This document shows positions 63,181 through 64,000 of a stretch of 64,000 nucleotides of DNA, one piece after another. The DNA lies in contig NZ_CP058648.1 of assembly GCF_018141405.1 (NCBI RefSeq), positions 1,503,001 to 1,567,000 on the forward strand, written 5' to 3'. Both the position numbers and the translations under genes were made by a program. Numbering within the stretch: position 1 is the first letter of the stretch; each line of letters opens with the position of its first letter. The notes beneath the pieces are model-generated. The model was given only the letters and a program-made list of their open reading frames with translations. It did no database searches and was not told where the DNA came from. The stretch is from Serpentinicella alkaliphila. GTDB taxonomy: Bacteria > Bacillota > Clostridia > Peptostreptococcales > Natronincolaceae.

Positions 63181-64000
63181 ATGAAGATAGTTGTTGGACT
63201 AGGTAGCTGTGGTATTGCAGCTGGGGCACAAAAGGTTTACGATGAAATTAAAAATCAACTGAAGGCACGAGGCGTTGACAATAAAATCGAGCCTGTAGGA
63301 TGTAATGGTATGTGCTATTTAGAGCCTATTGTAGAGTTTATACATGAGGATGGAAAAAAACATACCTATACAAAAGTTACTACAAGTGCTATTGAAGAAA
63401 TTTTAGATGGAATTTTTCAAGGACAGCCCTGTGAGAAGCATCTTATAGATGCTAAACAAGGGGATAAATTATATAAGCAAAATAGGATTGCATTAAAGAA
63501 TTGTGGTGTAATTAATCCAGAAAATATTAATGAATATATAGAAAATAAGGGATATGAGGCTATAAAAAAATGCGTAAAGGAATTAACACCTATACAAGTA
63601 ATTGAGGAAATTAAAACTTCTAATATTAGGGGTAGAGGTGGGGCAGGTTTCCCAACATGGTTTAAATGGAACGTTGCTATGAAAAATAAAGAGGATCAAA
63701 AATATATAATATGTAACGCGGATGAGGGGGACCCAGGTGCATTTATGGATAGAAGTATACTAGAAGGTGACCCCCACGCTGTTATAGAGGGAATGATGAT
63801 TGCTGGTTATGCCATTGGGGCACAAGAAGGAGTTATATACGTAAGGGCAGAGTACCCTTTAGCTATTGTAAGACTTCAGAAAGCTATTGATCAGGCGAGA
63901 GAGTTAAATTTACTTGGTGTAAATATTTTTAATAGCAGCTTTAAATTTGATCTAAAGATTAAGGCTGGAGCTGGGGCATTTGTATGTGGAGAGGAAACAG
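63181..64000 (+). CDS. NuoF-like NADH-binding subunit (3' partial)
   Basis: An open frame from ATG 63181 runs to the right edge (273 codons seen). The first 90 residues are a thioredoxin-like ferredoxin domain (VVGLGSCGIAAGA, CNGMCYLEPI). The rest begins the NuoF 51-kDa domain with RGRGGAGFPTWFKW (FMN/NADH site), CNADEGDPGAFMDRS and GAGAFVCGEET. This two-domain form is usual for HydB/HndC of electron-bifurcating or NADP-reducing [FeFe]-hydrogenases. The catalytic subunit would lie outside the window. Confidence 0.93.
   Translation, partial: MKIVVGLGSCGIAAGAQKVYDEIKNQLKARGVDNKIEPVGCNGMCYLEPIVEFIHEDGKKHTYTKVTTSAIEEILDGIFQGQPCEKHLIDAKQGDKLYKQNRIALKNCGVINPENINEYIENKGYEAIKKCVKELTPIQVIEEIKTSNIRGRGGAGFPTWFKWNVAMKNKEDQKYIICNADEGDPGAFMDRSILEGDPHAVIEGMMIAGYAIGAQEGVIYVRAEYPLAIVRLQKAIDQARELNLLGVNIFNSSFKFDLKIKAGAGAFVCGEET

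Noticed and set aside
1-64000. CRISPR arrays, prophage, integrative elements or defence islands
   Set aside because: No direct-repeat arrays, integrases, transposases, phage structural genes or restriction genes were seen; the only mobile-like sequence is the short repeat at the carA end.

Overview
The window is AT-rich, densely packed chromosomal DNA from an anaerobic, probably spore-forming member of the Clostridia. The evidence is rubrerythrin, a GerS-like germination lipoprotein ahead of alanine racemase, AddAB, T-box and PyrR leader control, the NdoAI/NdoA toxin pair, and a NuoE/NuoF-type complex of the kind found with [FeFe]-hydrogenases. I place it near Alkaliphilus or Natronincola-like genera, but only by inference. 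I see no tRNA or rRNA genes, CRISPR array, prophage or intact insertion sequence. Most genes are on the + strand; the exceptions are rubrerythrin, one lipoprotein, and the FabK-like/5-formyl-THF cyclo-ligase pair.

Layout. 1-460: 3' end of a PfoR-type PTS IIC permease. 461-6017: a T-box leader (serine specifier inferred) driving serA, a tartrate/D-malate dehydrogenase-like enzyme, a class V aminotransferase and a DUF1015 protein. 6141-8935: small stand-alone genes (CDGSH Fe-S protein, phosphodiesterase, membrane protein, C_GCAxxG_C_C protein, CsaA). 8936-18083: pyrimidine operon pyrC-pyrF-carA-carB-pyrK-pyrD-pyrE behind an unusual leader. 18210-20929: psd, rubrerythrin, YhaM. 21040-28009: addB-addA. 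28104-30324: orphan sensor kinase and a CBS-pair protein. 30514-38381: ten-gene Mrp/Mbh-type antiporter operon with three large antiporter-like subunits. 38429-41043: endonuclease IV, a lipoprotein and a coiled-coil protein. 41170-44804: acpS, gerS-like, alr, ndoAI, ndoA and a secreted protein. 44996-51638: DUF5693, csaB, tagA-like, YitT and split transketolase. 51772-57887: SDR, PgeF, PrcB-like, LysM protein and Lon-like protease. 57943-59475: FabK-like and 5-formyl-THF cyclo-ligase. 59692-62414: ftsE-ftsX and a PcsB/EnvC-like hydrolase. 62656-64000: NuoE-like and partial NuoF-like subunits.

The most interesting signal is the pyr leader. It has a PyrR RNA-binding hairpin that covers the ribosome binding site of a 42-codon leader ORF. 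That ORF's stop codon is exactly the last three bases of the left arm of an 18-bp intrinsic terminator. This suggests PyrR controls attenuation by switching leader translation on and off, a layout I recall described for Thermus rather than the classical Bacillus antiterminator. Second is the Mrp operon: it keeps the small-subunit order of archaeal Mbh hydrogenases but has no hydrogenase genes, and instead ends in two tandem NuoL-like paralogues, one of which has lost the conserved LPxAH motif.
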